From DATLZM01 sp035559315 (GTDB lineage Bacteria > Actinomycetota > UBA4738 > HRBIN12), in the NCBI GenBank assembly GCA_035559315.1, contig DATMBJ010000248.1:1-13826 (forward strand): a stretch of 13,826 bases of DNA, given 5' to 3'. Shown in pieces: positions 13,006 through 13,826 of the stretch. Below the pieces are notes generated by a model. It had not been told where the DNA came from. It saw only the letters and a program-made list of their open reading frames with translations, and searched no databases. The translations under genes were made by a program, and so were the position numbers. Positions within the stretch are counted from its first letter, which is position 1. Every line of letters starts with the position of its first letter.

Positions 13006-13826
13006 TCATCCCAGGTCCTCGCCCACCACGATACCCAGGTCGGAGAAGCCCGAGGAGACCCGCTGCACCTCGACCTTCCCCACCCCGAGGAGCTCCCGGG
13101 CCCGCTCCGCGTCCGCCCGGTGCTCCCGCCCCACCGCCGTGATCACGGTCTCCCGGTGGCCGAAGGCGTCGGCGTTCTCGGAGAGGACGATCCGGAACCC
13201 CGCGGGGATCAGCCGCTCCGCCACCAGGCGCCCCACGCCGGGCGTCCCGCTCCCGTTCCACACCGCGACCCGGACCCGCCCGCCGTCGGGCGCCCCGAAC
13301 AGGCGGGCGGCGAGCGCGTCCACCGCGTCGAGGTCCGGGAGGACGAGCGCGTCGGCCAGCCGCCGGGTGGGGAGCGGGACCACCTCCGCGCCCTCGGCGG
13401 CCCGGAGGATCTCGACGGCCGCGGCGCGGTCGTCGGCCTCCGCCAGGTCCGCCTCCCCCAGCACGGGCCGGCCGAGCAGCGCGCCCAGGGCGGCCCGCCA
13501 GCGGAGGTCCGCGGCCTGCCCCCGGCCCGAGAGGAACCCGAGGAGCTGCTCCCCGGAGAGCCTCACCGGCGAGGGCGTCCCCGCCGGTGGCCCGTCGGGG
13601 AGCCGGATCGTGAGGCCCCCGGCGCGGTCCACGGCCCGGGCGAGGGCATCGGCCTCGACGACCGCGTAGCGGTCCACCCACGCTCCCAGCGCGTTGGCCG
13701 CGGCCGCCCGGAGCATCGGTCCCGGCAGGCGCGCCGCCTCCGCGAACGTGGCCTCCCCGTAGCCCGGGACCACCACCACCGCCTCCGGCGGCAGGGTCAC
13801 CGCGGCCGCGCGCCTCGCGCCCCCCG
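13006..13826 (-). CDS. LCP-like domain plus LytR_C protein, 5' end missing, LCP motifs degraded
   Basis: The frame is open to the right edge, so the N-terminus lies outside; a GTG at 13800 is available but falls inside the domain. Numbering from that GTG, residues 2-110 align by eye with the second half of a LytR-CpsA-Psr domain: VVVPGYGEATFAEAA (for the usual IPGYG..KINAAYA), WVDRYAVVEADALARAVDRAGGLTIRLP (41-68) and LSGEQLLGFLSGRG (81-94). Residues 175-262 are a LytR_C domain (VRVAVWNGSGTPGVGRLVAERL). LCP enzymes transfer glycopolymers to peptidoglycan, using an Arg and Asp in SIPRD and two Args near the RSRxSD segment. Here these read TLPPEA and SGRG, so most catalytic positions are lost. 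It is probably a non-catalytic wall-associated protein. It is first of the visible LCP-rsfS-AAA group. Confidence 0.8.
   Translation of the reverse strand, partial: GGARRAAAVTLPPEAVVVVPGYGEATFAEAARLPGPMLRAAAANALGAWVDRYAVVEADALARAVDRAGGLTIRLPDGPPAGTPSPVRLSGEQLLGFLSGRGQAADLRWRAALGALLGRPVLGEADLAEADDRAAAVEILRAAEGAEVVPLPTRRLADALVLPDLDAVDALAARLFGAPDGGRVRVAVWNGSGTPGVGRLVAERLIPAGFRIVLSENADAFGHRETVITAVGREHRADAERARELLGVGKVEVQRVSSGFSDLGIVVGEDLG

Noticed and set aside
11268..13142. Long plus-strand frame opposite the AAA+ and rsfS genes
   Set aside because: It is antisense to genes with intact catalytic or signature motifs, and its composition is not protein-like.
1..13826. CRISPR array, insertion sequence, prophage or toxin-antitoxin module
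   Set aside because: No regularly spaced 25-40-bp repeats, no transposase or integrase, no phage structural genes and no recognisable toxin-antitoxin pair were seen on either strand.

Overview
The window is very G+C rich (roughly three quarters G+C by eye), gene-dense and strongly GC3-biased. It looks like chromosomal DNA of an actinobacterium or a similar high-G+C lineage. The clearest anchors are leuS followed by comEA and comEC at one end, and an LCP/LytR_C-type gene followed by rsfS at the other. Actinobacteria commonly keep these two conserved segments near each other. No genus can be named from the sequence alone.

Layout, left to right. 1-293 (minus) is the start of comEC, overlapping comEA (290-910) by 4 bp; together they form a DNA-uptake operon. 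comEA has its own promoter with a Crp-type operator (978-991) and a 5' hairpin that covers its start codon. leuS (1112-3562, minus) comes before it. Upstream of leuS is a minus-strand cassette: a single-domain response regulator (6230-6592), a membrane-anchored HEAT-repeat protein (5030-6226) and a processive family-2 glycosyltransferase (3586-5007). This looks like a signal-controlled polysaccharide synthesis unit. The 252-bp gap at 6593-6844 in front of it holds a perfect 14-bp inverted repeat and three 15-bp direct repeats.

Plus-strand genes follow: a small tail-anchored membrane protein (6845-7153), an EamA/DMT transporter (7208-8167) and a secreted coiled-coil M23 peptidase (8232-9494). 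Next come a minus-strand tRNA-Ala(GGC) (9587-9659) and a plus-strand DUF222/HNH nuclease (9844-11058). The right end is a minus-strand group read LCP/LytR_C protein (13006 to past the window edge), rsfS (12597-12986) and a Bcs1-like AAA+ ATPase (11127-12584).

The strongest unexplained signal links two distant genes. The comEA promoter and the HNH gene promoter carry near-identical Crp/GlxR-type sites, CGTGA-N6-TCACTGC. In both, the site centre lies exactly 29.5 bp upstream of a TAGNNT -10 element, which is class II activator geometry. This suggests that a cAMP-receptor-family regulator controls both DNA uptake and this DUF222/HNH nuclease. A second candidate system is the response regulator/HEAT/glycosyltransferase operon. 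Several genes (DMT transporter, M23 peptidase, HNH nuclease, perhaps leuS) have a -10 element ending 8-10 nt before the start codon and no Shine-Dalgarno sequence or only a weak one, so leaderless transcription appears common here.
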